Source: Guillardia theta CCMP2712 (Eukaryota > Cryptophyceae > Pyrenomonadales > Geminigeraceae). Taken from it: a DNA stretch of 64,000 nt. A program made the position numbers and the translations under genes. The notes below the pieces were generated by a model that worked only from the letters and a program-made list of their open reading frames with translations, was not told the origin of the DNA and did no database searches. Position 1 is the first letter of the stretch. The number at the start of each line of letters is the position of its first letter. Location: contig NW_005434611.1 of the NCBI RefSeq assembly GCF_000315625.1, positions 34,554 to 98,553 on the forward strand. Reading direction: 5' to 3'. This document shows positions 22,574 through 34,621 of the stretch, one piece after another.

Positions 22574-24303
22574 CTACTCACCATTGTTGCACTTGATGTA
22601 GTCGACGCCCTTCACGTAGTAGTTCCGAGGGCAGGAAACATCGCCAGTCTCACGCCTGTCGTCATCGAGTCAAGAAGCGAAGGACGAGGAAGAGAATGGA
22701 GGTGTACATGGCATGGAAGATATCGTTGCCGTTGATTACACACTCGCCAGTGACGTAGCTGACAATTCAGTCAAACTCGAGAACCCCTTTCGCTCCTCTC
22801 CTCTCCTTCACCTGCAATGCTCGGTAGCTGGGAAGCGTCCAGGAGGTCCTGGAGGCCCAGCGGGCCCTTGGATGCCGATCCCAGGGACTCCGGGAGCCTG
22901 GGGCCAAGTTAGCGAGAGCCTGAACAAAGGGGAAGCCAGAGCAAGTAGGTGCGCCAGGCCATGAGGGAGGACGGAAGGACAGACAAAAGCTGGAGGAACA
23001 AGCAGGCCAAGAGAGCGAGAACAGGAGAGGCAGGGAAGGAGTAATGTGCCATTTCTTACCCCAGGGGGACCAGGCAAGCCAGGATTTCCTCTAGGACCCT
23101 GTCAAAATCACAGCGTCAACGCCTGGAGCATGCGCGTCGCTGGTTTGACCTCCGGACCCTGCACGCCCATCGGACCGATAGGCCCCCTCTGCCCAATCTG
23201 ACCAGGAATACCTGTGGGGTAGTCACTACACTTGAGTCCAGAAGCCAAGCAGTGGGAGGTAAAGATGGTGGTACACGTTGAGAAAGGTCGAGCACAGACG
23301 CGATAAGATGGCGGCCAACCACAACGAGACACAGCAACACAGATAGGAGTAGGACCAGCAAGACGATTTGAGGAGGCTACGGTGAGATGTCAGCTTTCTC
23401 TTCACCTGGAGCCCCGGGTCGTCCCGTGTCACCAGGCCTGCCTTGATCGCCAGGAGGCCCTCTCAGGCCCCGATATCCCCTAGGGCCCATGGGACCTGCC
23501 GGTGAACGTCAAGGCACGTCGCATTTTCACTCACTCCACGCACCCTGAGGGCCCATGGCACCGGGTGAGCCTGGAGAACCGTTCTGCCCTGCAGGGCCCG
23601 TCGGTCCAGGGAGACCCTACCAGGCACAGTGAGTATGTCTAGAGGACAGCGTCTTCGCGGCGGTATACCTGGGGTCCGCTCATGCCGGTTGGTCCGGGCT
23701 GCATTGCGACGGTGTTGATCCTCTGATGCAGGATCCTTGATTCGCGCGCCAACCTCCTGTCGTACGCCTGCTCCAGGTTCACGATCTTGGCGGCGAACTG
23801 CTTCTTGAGCAGTCGCATGGCAGCTCGAAGTTTCTTGATCATGTTGGCATTTTCCATGTCACCCCGTACAACCTCTCTGTTGGTTCTTTCGAGTCTGCCG
23901 ATGTTCTTCTCAGCTATTTCGAACATGTCAGACCGGCATAAATATCACATAGAACGTGCAAACCTAGAGGCTCCCATGGCTTAGGTGGAGGAACCCACTC
24001 CGATTGTGACGGCTCAGCTTCCTGTTCCTGAGGAACATCTGGGGTCGCCTGCACGGCTGGTGGTGGCGGCGAAGACGGCTCTTCCTCCACCTCCTTCTCC
24101 GTTTCCTCCACGGGGTTGAGCGTTCCGGTGACTTTCCATGTGGGCATCATGGTCGTTCGCGATCCCTCGACCAGGGACGTTGGCTTCCGCTCATGGGCTC
24201 TGAGACTGACGAGGGACAGGAGGACTAAGAGGATCAGCCCTGCAGCTCCTGCCGCCGCCGCCGCCGCTCCCTGCCTCCTCCTCGACATGCCCCGAAGAGA
24301 CAC
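22574..24303 (-). CDS. Type II membrane collagen-like protein
   Basis: Starts at ATG 24303 and ends at TAG 22576-22574. Layout by exon: a short basic N-terminus and one membrane span (AAGAAGLILLVLLSLVSLRA, residues ~15-35); a Pro/Glu-rich stalk; a coiled coil (EIAEKNIGRLERTNREVV ... MIKKLRAAMRLLKKQFAAK) that could trimerise; then Gly-X-Y repeats spread over at least five exons (GPTGPAGQNGSPGSPGAMGP; GYRGLRGPPGDQGRPGDTG; GQIGQRGPIGPMGVQGPE; GIQGPAGPPGPPG); and a short Cys-containing C-terminus (GECVINGNDIFHAM, then DVSCPRNYYVKGVDYIKC). The order membrane-coiled coil-collagen resembles animal class A scavenger receptors and bacterial-type collagen stalks. Inferred to be a surface or secretory trimer. 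Exon ends around 23000-23450 are approximate. Confidence 0.78.
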
Positions 24304-24910
24304 GGCGGTTTCGGAACCGTTGAAATCCGTTTCTGATAACGAATATTTCGATAGGCGGGGCCTGCCGGGGCCCCGGGCCCCTCAGGGCCTGGGCATCACC
24401 GTACGGTCCTGCCAGTGCCCGGGCCGGCCCAGCGAGTCACTGTGACCGCCTGAGGCTCCCGTCGGGTAGTGGCTGACGGAGCACAAGATTGTTAGACTTG
24501 TACAGTGACAAGTTGTAACAAGATCGGACAGTTTTTGCTCAAGACCAAGTTTAATGTACACAAAAGTGACTTGACCAGAATTGAGGAGCACATGAGAGAT
24601 AGACTGTACGCTAGGATGTGAAACCCAAGCATCCAGACATGAGAGGACCTTAGCGAGACGGCTGGTTTACATGAGAGTTTTTGTTAACTCGGCGCTATCT
24701 GACTGGCACGGCTGGCATAGTATCGATCCATCAGTGGCACTGAACAGTGCGGGCCGGGCACGGGGCAGACGGAAGTTAATGGCCGAACTTCGGAACCGTT
24801 GAACAGGCTTGTCAGTCCGTTGTCCATTTATTTTCCGAGTTCCGGGTCTCACGAGTCATCGTCCGGGCCTCGCTCGCCTCTAGCGGCAATTAAACTCTCA
24901 CTCGCCTCTT
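24304..24910. repeat. Intergenic GC-rich segment bounded by a 15-bp direct repeat
   Basis: TTCGGAACCGTTGAA occurs at 24310-24324 and again at 24789-24803 in the same orientation. The segment between includes two GC-rich patches (24355-24465 and 24745-24775) around an AT-richer middle. It separates the start of the collagen-like gene from the stop of the WDR81-like gene. No ORF supports a transposase; it could be a small non-autonomous element or a local duplication. Confidence 0.5.
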
Positions 24911-27900
24911 CTACTGACATCCCCGCACGCGCCCATCTTCGCACCCCACGAGGATCATGCGGGAATACGGCAGGACCTCCACGCACGAGATGTTGCTGCG
25001 ACAGCCTCGGTCAGCTCAGCTTCTTACCCGCCTCCGGTCCAGCTGGGCTCACCTTCGAACGTCTCGCATCCGACTTTGATCGACAGCTCGAGGAGCGTCT
25101 GCAAACACAAGCCCTCCAGCTAGAGCAGCGACAGCCTGACAAGAGCGATAGGTACAAGCTCAGCGGTAGGAAGGAGCAGGAGAAGACTGAGGGAGAGCAG
25201 CCATAGCGTGAGGAGGAGAGGAGGGCAGTAGTAGAAGGAACAAGCAGGGAGACTAGCAGGACACAAGTGAACATGCGCTACCATCGAGCTGGGCATCACT
25301 TTCAGGTCAACCACAGGATCAGTGAGGTACAGCCGATCCCTTCCCTCCTGCGTTTCAGACGTGAGGAGGGGAGAAGAGCTTGCGCTGCTCCCGCACCTTC
25401 CCGCTCCACCTCGACAGCCTCGGCAACATCAGCCATGCTGTGCTCCACAGCAGCTCCTCTGAGCCTTCACTCTGACACAAGGCAGTCACCCCCTGCCACG
25501 TCAACCGCCTCCTCTCACATCCCACACGGCAAGCGACTTGTCCATGGAGGCAGTGATAACGTGCGTCCCCTTCGTTTCCAGCCCCGTGATCGCTCCTTCG
25601 TGCGCCCTCCACGTGCTGTAAACACATCCAGCAGCAGCTCAGCAGACTCAGCAACTCGCAGCAGGTCCGCCTGACCTCTGCAAGACCCCCGACCTGAGGT
25701 CCATCACGCACACCTGACCTGTGCTAGTGCCCATGAAGATCGACCCTCGTGATGCTTTGATGCTCAGCACGTTGTTCAGGGCAGGCGGCAGGTGCCTGCG
25801 GGCAACGTCGGTCATGCTCGCCGTCGCCAGTTCCCTCTCTCACCACTCGACTCCCTTGCTCTTGCTCCTCAGGTCTACAACCTTGACAGCGACAGGCCCA
25901 GGATACTTGGCGGTACACGCAAGGATGGCGTTGCCTCCAAACCAGAACCTGCGGCTGTGTGAGGCAAGTAACGAGCTGCTGCTGCTCCCACTCAGTCGCT
26001 GCAACGTCGCCTTCCAGGCACGCGAAGCTGGTGATGCTCGCAACATGCCCGCTCGTCAAGACGCCCTTGTGTGTCTGCATCCTCTGCAGCACCTGACGTG
26101 TTGCGTCAAGCTCGCTCGCCGGCCCTTCAGTCTCGCTGCACCTCGAAGTCCCACACGTGGATCTCAGTGTCAAGTGACACAGCCCAGGGTCTGCTGGGAA
26201 GCAGCTGGACGCGCGTCACTGGTTCGCGATGTCCTGTGTACATCCCCTCGCAGTTCAAGTTATGCGGAGACCAGAGACGGACGGTCGAGTCCTGCAGGTC
26301 AAGTCAGAGGAGAGGAGGGGCGGGTAGCGAGGATGTGCGGACTTTGCTTCCTGTGAAGAAGACTCGCTCGCTGGGATGCCGACAGATGCACTTGACGTTT
26401 CCTGTGTGTCCCTTCCACGAGCACGCGAGAGCTGAGGGAGAAGTGAGAGGCTCGTCTCGCAACCTCCTCCTCCACCTCCATTGAAGGTCCACTCCCACGA
26501 CCTGTCCTTGACCACGATGCTCCCTTCTCCCGCCTGCCGCTGCTCCCCGAAGCCCGACCAGCGCGCTATCCCGCTCTCTCGATCCGCCGCCCTCCTGTCC
26601 TCGGCAAGCGATCGAGTCGGGAGAGGCTTGGAGGACGCATGTTTGGCGACAAGAGACTCGATGAAGGCATGGTTGCGAACAGCTTGACGGATCGTCGACT
26701 GCCACTGGGCGCAGGAAGGGTCGGAGGGAGGGACAAGATCAAGCAGGGAGTGGTAGACGTCATGGACTATGTCAGCGCTGTACATCAGCTTCAACTGACT
26801 CCTGCTCTCTGCCGACAGCCCGCGCTGAGAAGACGGCTGGGAGGGACAAGTCAAGGCTTGCGAGAAGGAAAGGAAGGGAAGTGAGGGCAACTAGACATGA
26901 GGAAGGAGAAAGACGAAGAAAAACGAGAACGGAGGGACGAGAGAGGAGGGAGAGAGGTGGGGGACAGGACGGAGAGAGAAAGGAGCGACAAGGGAGAAGG
27001 AAGGGAGAAAGGAAGAACCACAGGAGGAACCACAGGAGGAACCACATGAGGAACCACAGGAGGAACCACAGGAGGAACCACAGGAAGAACTTTCCTCTCT
27101 CCCTTCCCTCTCCCTTTTCCCTCCTTGCTGAAGGGGAGAGGAAGAGCAGAGGATGGGGAGACGAGAGGGCACTTACATCCGACCCTCCGAGCCCGAGGGG
27201 ATTGCTACCAGTCACAAACCCCTTGGAATAAATTTGAGTCAGCGACATAAGCCAATTAGCGAGTCCGAGGAGGAGATGCTTTCTGACTGCGTCTGGTCCT
27301 GACTTGCCCAGCAGGTCGCAGAGAATACTCGTAGTCACCATGACAGACTCTCTCGAAGTCATCCGACTGCCCCCCTCCTCCTCCTGCTTGCACTCTCTTA
27401 CAGGAACCTCTGTCAGGAGGCGGAGCAGGATGGAGTTGTGGAGGAGGCAGAGGTCCATGGAGCTCGTGCTGGATACCATGGGCAGCATCTGCTCGATCGT
27501 CGTCAAGATCAGCAGAAAAGAGTCTCTGCGCGTGAAAGTCTTCCCGTCCTTCCCAGCTCCGCCCGCCCTCTGCCCATCGCTATCATCGGGGGACCTCTCC
27601 TCTGCCAGCGTCTTGTGTGCCGCCACTCCTCTCCTCCCCTCCGTCGACCCGAAGGTCCAGTCGTAGAGGACGGCGAGCATGCGCGGGACGAGGAGCTGGG
27701 AGCACCAGACCTCTCCCATCTTCGTCCCAAGATCCACTAGGAACCCAGAGACCCGCCCTGAGGCATCCCGGGCGAGTTTTGGGACGAGGGGGTCGGCGAT
27801 GTGGATCAGGCTGACTGCCTCCCCTAGCACTTCTCCTGTGAGGCCCACCAGGGTTCGAGAGACGCGGGAGGAGACGGTAGAGCTCGGCGAGTTCACGAGG

Positions 27901-30862
27901 AGGGCGAGGAGGCGAGGGAGGAGGGAGTGGAGGAACGAGTCAACGCCGAACGAGTCGATCCATCCGGCGACAGAGGACACGTCGAGGAGCCCAGCCATCG
28001 CCATCGCCTCCTGCTTGCTGTCCCGGTCCGTTTTGCTTCCGCTGGAGATCAGCTGGAGCAGGTGGGGCAGGACCAGTCTTTCGCTCTCCTTCTGCCCGAT
28101 GCCTCTGCAGAAGATGGGAACAATGGAGCGCAGAACGTCAACCTCCTGCTCCTCCTCCTCGAACGCCTGAAGGATGTCAGGCAGGAGGGTGAGGAGGAGG
28201 GGAGATCGCATGAGAGCAGCGGAAGCTCGATGCGTGTCCTGGAGGACAGCTCGGACCTTCTCTCTTCTCATCCCCGCGTTCACGGAGCAACGGAGGAGCT
28301 GCACGAGCTCGAGGAGGGGATGAAAATACTCAGGGAAGATGCGATGGGAGGAAAGAGCTTTCAAAGGCTCCGCAGGTCCAGGTGCGATCGATTTGACGTC
28401 CGTTGAGATCGACTGCGAGTATTCCCCCAGCAGGCCGAGCCGAAGCACCTTGTCGCTGTTGAAGGGTTCTTGAACGGACGTCAGCACCTTCGACTTGCTC
28501 TCAACGTCTGATCGCAACATCCTAGCGAGACACTGACTGGTCCTCGCATGCTCGAGAGCGTCCTGAAGTAGAGCTGGGATGGAGCCCGCCCGTGACTTGT
28601 TGCCCTCCTCTCCCAATCCTCCTCCTCCTGCCTGCAGCTGCTTGACGGAGTCCACGAACGATCCCAAGGGGAAGTCGACTGAGGGGAAGTGACAGAGAGA
28701 GTCGTTGAGCAGGTGAGAGTCGCTCAAAATCAGCTCCATCATCGTCGAGTTATCGTGACATATGTAGGAGGAGAAGTTGCCGACAAAGTTGAGATCCCTT
28801 CTCGTCGCATCCTCCCCCAAGCACGAGCCTCCTGCTCTCCCGGAGCAGCCACTGGCCTCCATCAGCACTAGATCCTGCACAAGGAGAAAGGCGGAGTTTG
28901 ACTCGTCCGTCAGCAGGCAAGACTCGTCAAAGCCCAGGGAGCTGAAAGTTCTTTCCGCTCCTTCTCCTTCATCCCCCGAGCTCCTCTGACTCCTTCCCAA
29001 CACCTCCCGATGCGCGTTCGACGGTCGGATCAGCATCTCCATGTCTACCCGCTCCCCGATCGCCTTTCGGATCCCAGCAAACAGCGACTTCTTCGTCTTC
29101 TTCTCTGCCACCACCTTCAAGGTTCCTGTCTCGCTCCCTCCCTCCTCCTCCGCAACCTGGACAGGGTGATCTGCCTCCACCGGACGTTCGCGGGAGGAGC
29201 AGGAGGAGTCGGAGGAGACGAGGTATCGCTCGATGTTGGCGACCTTCTGCTTGTTCGAGACCCTCCGCGGGGGGTGCGGACGTTGGAACAAGACGCAGAA
29301 CCCGCGGTAGGACGGGAAGGTATTCTCCTTCAAAGGCACGTTCTTGGCGTCGATCGCCTCCTGTCCGACTAATTTGCAACCGAACGTGAGGTCGATCCAC
29401 TCGTGCAGGCTCGCCGACACCTCATCGCTCTCGAGCATCATGCGGTGCTGCTCGATGAAGTGATGGGGCGACTGAGCCCAGGAGGGCAGGAGCAGGTCGG
29501 GCATGTCCGAGTGAGTGGAGGAGAAGACCTGGGGGTCGCAGAAGAACTCAGGGATGCACTCGTCTGGCGTCCACGCGTAGAGCCGCTCGAGGGAGGACGG
29601 GTACTCGTGCGGCTGCCATTGCGAACGGACGACCTGGAGCAGGCGGCTGCGGGGGAGCCTCCGGGCGAGGTAGATACAGTAGGTCAGCTCGGACAACAGC
29701 TCCGTCACGTGATGCGGCGAGGAGCTCCTCCAGCTGACGTCGAGCTGAACGTCCCCCCTTGTCAGCCTCAGCTTTGACTTTGACAGGTCTCGCCAACCGC
29801 CGAAGGGAGCATGGAGGTCCGAGACCCATGGCAAGATGGGGTGAAAGGAGGGGTCCCCCAGTCGTCGCCCTGCCATGGCGTTGAGGGCCATGAGGTAGTC
29901 GAAGTTGGAGCAGGTCCCCTCAGCCCAGCTCCGTGTCATCGAGAGCAGGCTCCATCTGTTCGGCAGCCGGTACACCTTCCCTGCTCCCTCCACCTCCTCC
30001 TCCGCCCGAGCCCTCAAGTCGGCAAGCTGCTGGACTTGATTTGAAGGTCTGCTGGAAGGGAATAGCAGGTTACACCTGATGGTCCAACTCGCGTCGATCG
30101 ACAAGCTCCGGACGTCCAGGCAGCCCAAGGCAAAGGAGTGACGGTGAAGGGACTCGACTAGGAGAGCTACCTGGTAGAGGAGGAAGAGAACGTTCGTCGA
30201 GTCTTGTGCGAGCCGGTCCTGATCGAACCTGATGACGTCGGCGACAGAGGTCGGCACGAGCTTGCTCACGACGATCAGCGCTCTTGCTGGAACGAGAACA
30301 ACATCTGAGATCTCCGGCAGGAAAGAATGTCGCGGGACAACAAGGAGACCACAAGATCGTGACCCGTCTGCCTGCCTGCTGCGAGGAACAGGTTGGTAGA
30401 AGAGGGTGAAAAATCTCATAAAGTCTGTCAGGCCTTTCACACTTTCACCAGCTTCTGGCAAATCTTGCCCCATGGCAGAGTGTGACAAGGCAAGGCAGGG
30501 AAAGCATCTCCCTGACCCTCGGAACCCCAATCCGCTATCGGCAGAACGTGAACAAGGACCGTCCCCCTAGTTCCCTCCTCTTCCTCCTCCTCCTCCTCAT
30601 CATCGTCATCATCATCATCGATCTTCTCTCGAACATCGGTCGATTGCCAGACGAGGTCAAACTTGTCCTCCTGTTCGTCGAGACTAGTGCACAGTGACAG
30701 GCATGCAGCGCTCTTCCACCCACTGGCGAGGCAACAAACGAACCTTTCGCCTTTGCCATCGTAGTCGTACAGGATCGCATCCCGCTGAGACTCCTCAAGG
30801 AGCCTCTGAAGGAACATCCTCCTGCTCTCATGTACCGCCATCCTGCTACGGGTTGCTCTCAT
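24911..30862 (-). CDS. WDR81-like BEACH-domain WD40 protein
   Basis: The largest clear gene, minus strand, ATG 30862-30860 to TAG 24913-24911. Exon 1 (acidic DDDD/EEEE tract) joins in phase at 30527/30466 to a long exon holding about 1,150 codons. BEACH landmarks: LTYCIYLARRLPRSRLLQVV, then LERLYAWTPDECIPEFFCDP, HSDMPDLLLPSWAQSP, and HEWIDLTFGCKLVGQEAI, very close to human WDR81. An alpha-solenoid-like middle follows, then after an intron with 15-bp repeats (about 26870-27210) a series of short exons with WD40 repeats (WKGHTGNVKCICRHPSERV; EIHVWDFE-type; ASITSFACLEG; GAITGLETKGTHVITAS) and a final ISCVEVLPYSRMILVGCEDG blade. Family knowledge: WDR81 works with WDR91 to restrain endosomal PI3-kinase and in autophagy. 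Estimated over 1,700 residues. Exon ends in the WD40 part are approximate. Confidence 0.88.
27013..27090 (+). repeat. 15-bp tandem repeat (GGAGGAACCACA-type) in intron
   Basis: About five to six copies of AGGAACCACAGG within a purine-rich intron of the WDR81-like gene. Confidence 0.85.
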
Positions 30863-30884
30863 GTACCGCCATCCTGCTACGGGT
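30823..30884 (-). repeat. 31-bp tandem duplication spanning the WDR81-like start codon
   Basis: Copies at 30823-30853 and 30854-30884 are identical. Each carries the same two overlapping ATGs. On the minus strand the upstream copy opens ATG 30872-30870, which reads eight codons to TAG, overlapping the ATG at 30862 that leads into the long protein. Confidence 0.92.
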
Positions 30885-31316
30885 TGCGCCGTGTTGTGTC
30901 GGCGGTGAAATCACCACATTTTCCCCTGACAAAATCCGCAACATAAAACGTTTTAGATGCATCCTGGTACAGACATTAAAATACATATTAATAAGTATGA
31001 TGATGATTTGCTTACTATGTTGAGTGTATCGATATATAATATTTTACTGCATATAAACAGCAAAGCACTACCAAGATCACTTATAAACTTTAAATATATT
31101 GTAAGACTGTTTTGGGCGAACGATGCCACGACACGGACGGCGAAGGGAGAAGAGGAAGGGATGGCGGGAGGAGAGAGCGACATGAAGGGATGAGAACAGA
31201 ACAGGGAAAGGACGCGGGTAGATGGAGGAGCAGAAGAAGGGGGCAGGAAGGGAGCAGGATGATGGAGGGCAAGACTGGGAATGATATAAGTGCGAAACAG
31301 AAATGAGAGGTTGGGA
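30863..31316. promoter_or_regulatory. Divergent intergenic region, AT-rich
   Basis: Lies between the starts of the minus WDR81-like gene and the plus coiled-coil gene, so it probably serves both promoters. The 30930-31110 part is AT-rich and the remainder purine-rich. No specific site can be called. Confidence 0.35.
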
Positions 31317-32784
31317 ATGCCACAATTCGAAAAGTTCAAAGCCAAAGCTAGCCGTCTTTCCTGTGATGACATGGTGCCTTGCAGACATCAAGATATGGAT
31401 TTTGATGAAACGGCGTCAAGAATTCAGAGTCTAGGTCAATCTGTGCTTGTTTGACCGCGTGTATGAGGACTGATTTCGAAACCAGCCGCGGAATTACGAA
31501 ATCTTGAATCAGAGCATGAGAGCGAGCGGCAGAGTCTTAACCTAGAGTCATTGTCTGCTCAGATTGTCGAGGAACATGCTGATCTCAGACCCATCTCAGC
31601 AGGTGAGCGTTTGAGCTCTAGCAATCACATGGAGCTGACGGAATTGAAGCTGATAAGGGCAGGGGGGCTGAAGTTTCCTTTGAACGCATGTCGTTGAACA
31701 TCGAGGACAAACAAGCTCGTCATCCGAGCTTGCTAGAACGTAGCGAGGAGCTCCTGAGATCTCAGAGAGCGTTCTCCGACCTTTCCTCAAGACATCAGGA
31801 ACAGCTTTCCAGCGCCCCCAAGATGTTCGAGGAGAGAACAAGAGACGGTCGAAGTGGGACGCTGACCCGTCAGGTCCTGGGGAGAAATCCTCGAGTAGAG
31901 GAGAAAGAGGAGGAGGAGGAATCCGCTCTCCTGCTCGACATCCGCAAGGACCCGACTAGAACATCCTTCAAGCGCGACGCCTTCCTTTCGACCCTCATAA
32001 CGGGCGAGCACGCGGATGTCGAGAAGGTCTGTCCCGCCCTCCTGCTGGCCGTCTGATGACGAGGATGGTGGCGAGCAGGAGCTCAGGTACCGCAAGAGCC
32101 TGCGGGACAAGGACGCTCGTAGCCAGCAGGGCAAGGGGCTGCAGCAGGAGCTGGGGGGCTATAAGGAGGCGGAGAAGCTCCTCAAGTCTCGTCCTCCTCT
32201 CAAAGACCCCTTCGACCTCGTCCAGGGCCTCTGTAGATACACTCCTCGCCCAACTGACCCCGAGCTGAGGTAATCGTCTGCATGCCCACTGCTTCCCTTC
32301 CCTTCCCTCCCGTTCCCTCTACTCCCCTTCTCTTCCCTCTACTTCCCTCCCCTTCTCTTCCCTCTCCTTCCCTTCCCTGCTCTACTGCTCCTCTTCTTCC
32401 CTCCCCTCCTCCCCTCCCTTCGCCAGTCTCTCCCCCTCTCTCCCTCACTCTCTCTTCCTTCCCTCTCCTCTTACCTCTCTTCCCCCTCCTTTGCTTCGCT
32501 CCTCTCATCCTGTTCCTCCTTGGTCCACTCGTTTCTCCTCTGTCAGCGCGTGAATTTCCCGCAGGAAGTCGCGCTCTGCCAATCGTTACGCCTACTCCGG
32601 TGAACCTCCTCCCTTGTCCCCGTACCATCCCACCGCAGCCACAGCGAGCATCAAGACGTCGGGAGGTGCGGGGGAACGAAGAGGGGAAGACGGCAAGACG
32701 ACAGGGAAGGAGCGGATGGGGTTGCAAGAGAGGACGAAGGACACGGAGAAGCTTGCACGAGTAGAGTTGTTATGTTGCTGTTGA
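31317..32784 (+). CDS. Hypothetical charged/coiled-coil protein
   Basis: Five exons with good splice sites: 31317-31434, 31486-31602, 31650-32026, 32064-32269 and 32565-32784, totalling 1038 nt (345 residues), with consistent phase at every junction. Text is helical and charged: MPQFEKFKAKASRLSCDD, AAELRNLESEHESERQSL, ERSEELLRSQRAFSDLSSR, a Glu run, LRDKDARSQQGKGL, and a Ser/Pro-rich end (NRYAYSGEPPPLSPYHP). No family recognised. Introns are tiny (51, 47, 37 nt) except the last, which is a 295-nt pyrimidine-rich one. The start is the first ATG in frame; an earlier exon cannot be excluded. Confidence 0.6.
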
Positions 32785-33712
32785 GATTTCATGACATGAG
32801 AGAATGCAGGAAGACTTGGAATCGTTTCTGATGGGAAGGAGCGAGGAGATAGATTGGAAGCTGAACAATCGCAATCATACCCAGAAAAACCAAATTGACA
32901 ACCAAAATGACAAGCACGAAATTCACAACCATCGCGAGAGCAAGCAAGCCGAAAGTGCAAAAATAGCAAGTGTGGCCCATCCACGTGAGGCTCCGAGCAA
33001 ATCTACAACTGAGTGGAAGGTGACAGAATTGTTTGATGCCCAAAAACTTGTTGGAGTTTACGTGTTTACAATCAGCACGAGAAAGCATCAATAGCATTTA
33101 CAGCACCAACACCAACTCCTTCTCATGATCACGTACATCTTTTTGCCTGCGCTTCTGCGCTGTCAGCTCATGTCTGGTCTCAACTAGATCAACAAGGCTC
33201 CTCCTCCCGCTCCTCCTGCTGACAAACCCTCCAACATCCACTCGACGGCGTCAAACGACACCAGCGCCTCAAGCAGAGGAAGGCTGGGGATCGGAGGATT
33301 TCTGCGGGGGGTGAGGGGTGGGACTGCAACAGTCTCCTGTACTGATGACGCATGAAAGATGTTCGGATGTGCTGACCGGCGGGAAGGAAATCCGAAGAGG
33401 ATGCAGAGTGCGCAGGAGGAGCCGCCGGGTCGAGGGAAGGCGGAGATTCAGGGGATCAGAGCAGGTCAGGAAGTGAGGGAGGACGAGGAGGGGATGGAGG
33501 GGAGATGGAAGAATGAAGGAAGTGACAAGGAGGAGGAGAGGAGCAGAATGTGGAGAGAAAGGAGGAAGAGGGACAGGGAGGAGAGGTGAAGCGAGAGGGC
33601 GAGGAGAGGGCGAGAAAAGATGAGGAGAACAGAGGAGGAGGGAGGAGGAGTAGGATGCTAAAATGGGCTGTAAGATGTATGTTGTGGGGGCGCGAGGACC
33701 AAGGTGGACTCG
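32785..33712. other. No supported gene
   Basis: About 930 bases with a hydrophobic open frame on the minus strand (32789-33097) and a charged one on the plus strand over the same bases; neither shows recognisable domains or splice continuity. 33470-33660 is purine-rich low complexity. Confidence 0.4.
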
Positions 33713-34376
33713 ATGAACAACAAGGATGCTGATACAAATGGAGAGAGCTGGAAGGTTCAGAAAGTCTCTCCCTCTCCCTCTCCTTCTCTCCCTGTCCTTC
33801 TCTCCTCCTCTCCCTCTCCTTCTCTCCTCCTCTCCTCTCCCTCACGTCTGTCTCTCGTCTTTCTATCCCTTCTTTCTTGTCTCTATCATCTCCTTCTCGC
33901 TCCCTCCTCCCCGCCCTTCTCTTCCTCCTCTTCCTCCTCTCCTCCTCGCTGCCTAAAATCACTGCTCAGGTCATCTACAAGAGCTCCTCTCCGAAGACGG
34001 ACAACGACGTTGAGATCTCCCTCCCCCTCCGTCTCGCGCTCTCTCGCCGCAAGCTTGACTCCCTTCACGAGCTGCTCGCGGCAGTCGGCGAGGAGGCGCA
34101 GCTGCGAGGGGTACGAGTGTCCTCCTCTCAGGTAGCAGATAAGGGAGGAGGGGGATTGTGGAAGAAAGAGAAGTGAGGAGGAGAAGTGAGGAAGAGGGCT
34201 GTGAAGGAGGAGGGAGGGAAGGAGGAGGGAGGGAAGGAGGAGGAGGAGGAGAAAGAGGAGGAGGAGGAGGTTTATGATCTCGTCCTCAGCATGCCCGCCA
34301 GGTGATCCTCAGCGGGGAGCCGGACAACGTGCAGTACGGTCAGGACCTCTTGGAAGCCGTGCTGAATGAGGCCTGA
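33713..34376 (+). CDS. Small hypothetical protein, three exons
   Basis: Exons 33713-33754, 33970-34110 and 34302-34376 join in phase 0 to 85 residues: MNNKDADTNGESWK, then VIYKSSSPKTDNDVEISLPL and LSRRKLDSLHELLAAVGEEA, then VILSGEPDNVQYGQDLLEAV. Both introns are low complexity (CT-rich, then GGA-rich). I do not recognise it. It may be the C-terminal part of a longer gene with upstream exons. Its stop faces the LamG-armadillo gene stop 246 bases away. Confidence 0.42.
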
Positions 34377-34440
34377 GAGATGGATATCTTTACTAGCGAG
34401 TAGACTAGAGGAAACAGCAATGCCCCTCCTGTCCTCCTCC

Positions 34441-34512
34441 TGCTTCCCTTCCTGCTTCCCTTCCTGCTTCCCTTCCTGCTTCCCTTCCTGCTTCCCTTCC
34501 TGCTTCCCTTCC
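34441..34512 (+). repeat. 12-bp tandem repeat (TGCTTCCCTTCC)n
   Basis: Six copies of TGCTTCCCTTCC between the convergent stops at 34376 and 34622. Confidence 0.9.
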
Positions 34513-34621
34513 TTCTTCCTCTTCCCCTCTCTGCCTTCCTCCTCCCTCCCTCCATTGTCCTAGTCCTTCCCTTGCTCTTCCTTCTCGCCCCATCTTCGTT
34601 GCTGCCCTCCTCATCCAGGAC

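Noticed and set aside
24911-26770. Separate WD40 gene downstream of the BEACH gene
   Set aside because: The WD40 exons follow in the order expected for WDR81, on the same strand, with no stop-plus-new-start between them.
32789-33097. Minus-strand open frame with a hydrophobic core (LALAMVVNFVLVILVV)
   Set aside because: No family, no splice continuity, and an equally long charged frame overlaps on the plus strand. Possible but unsupported.
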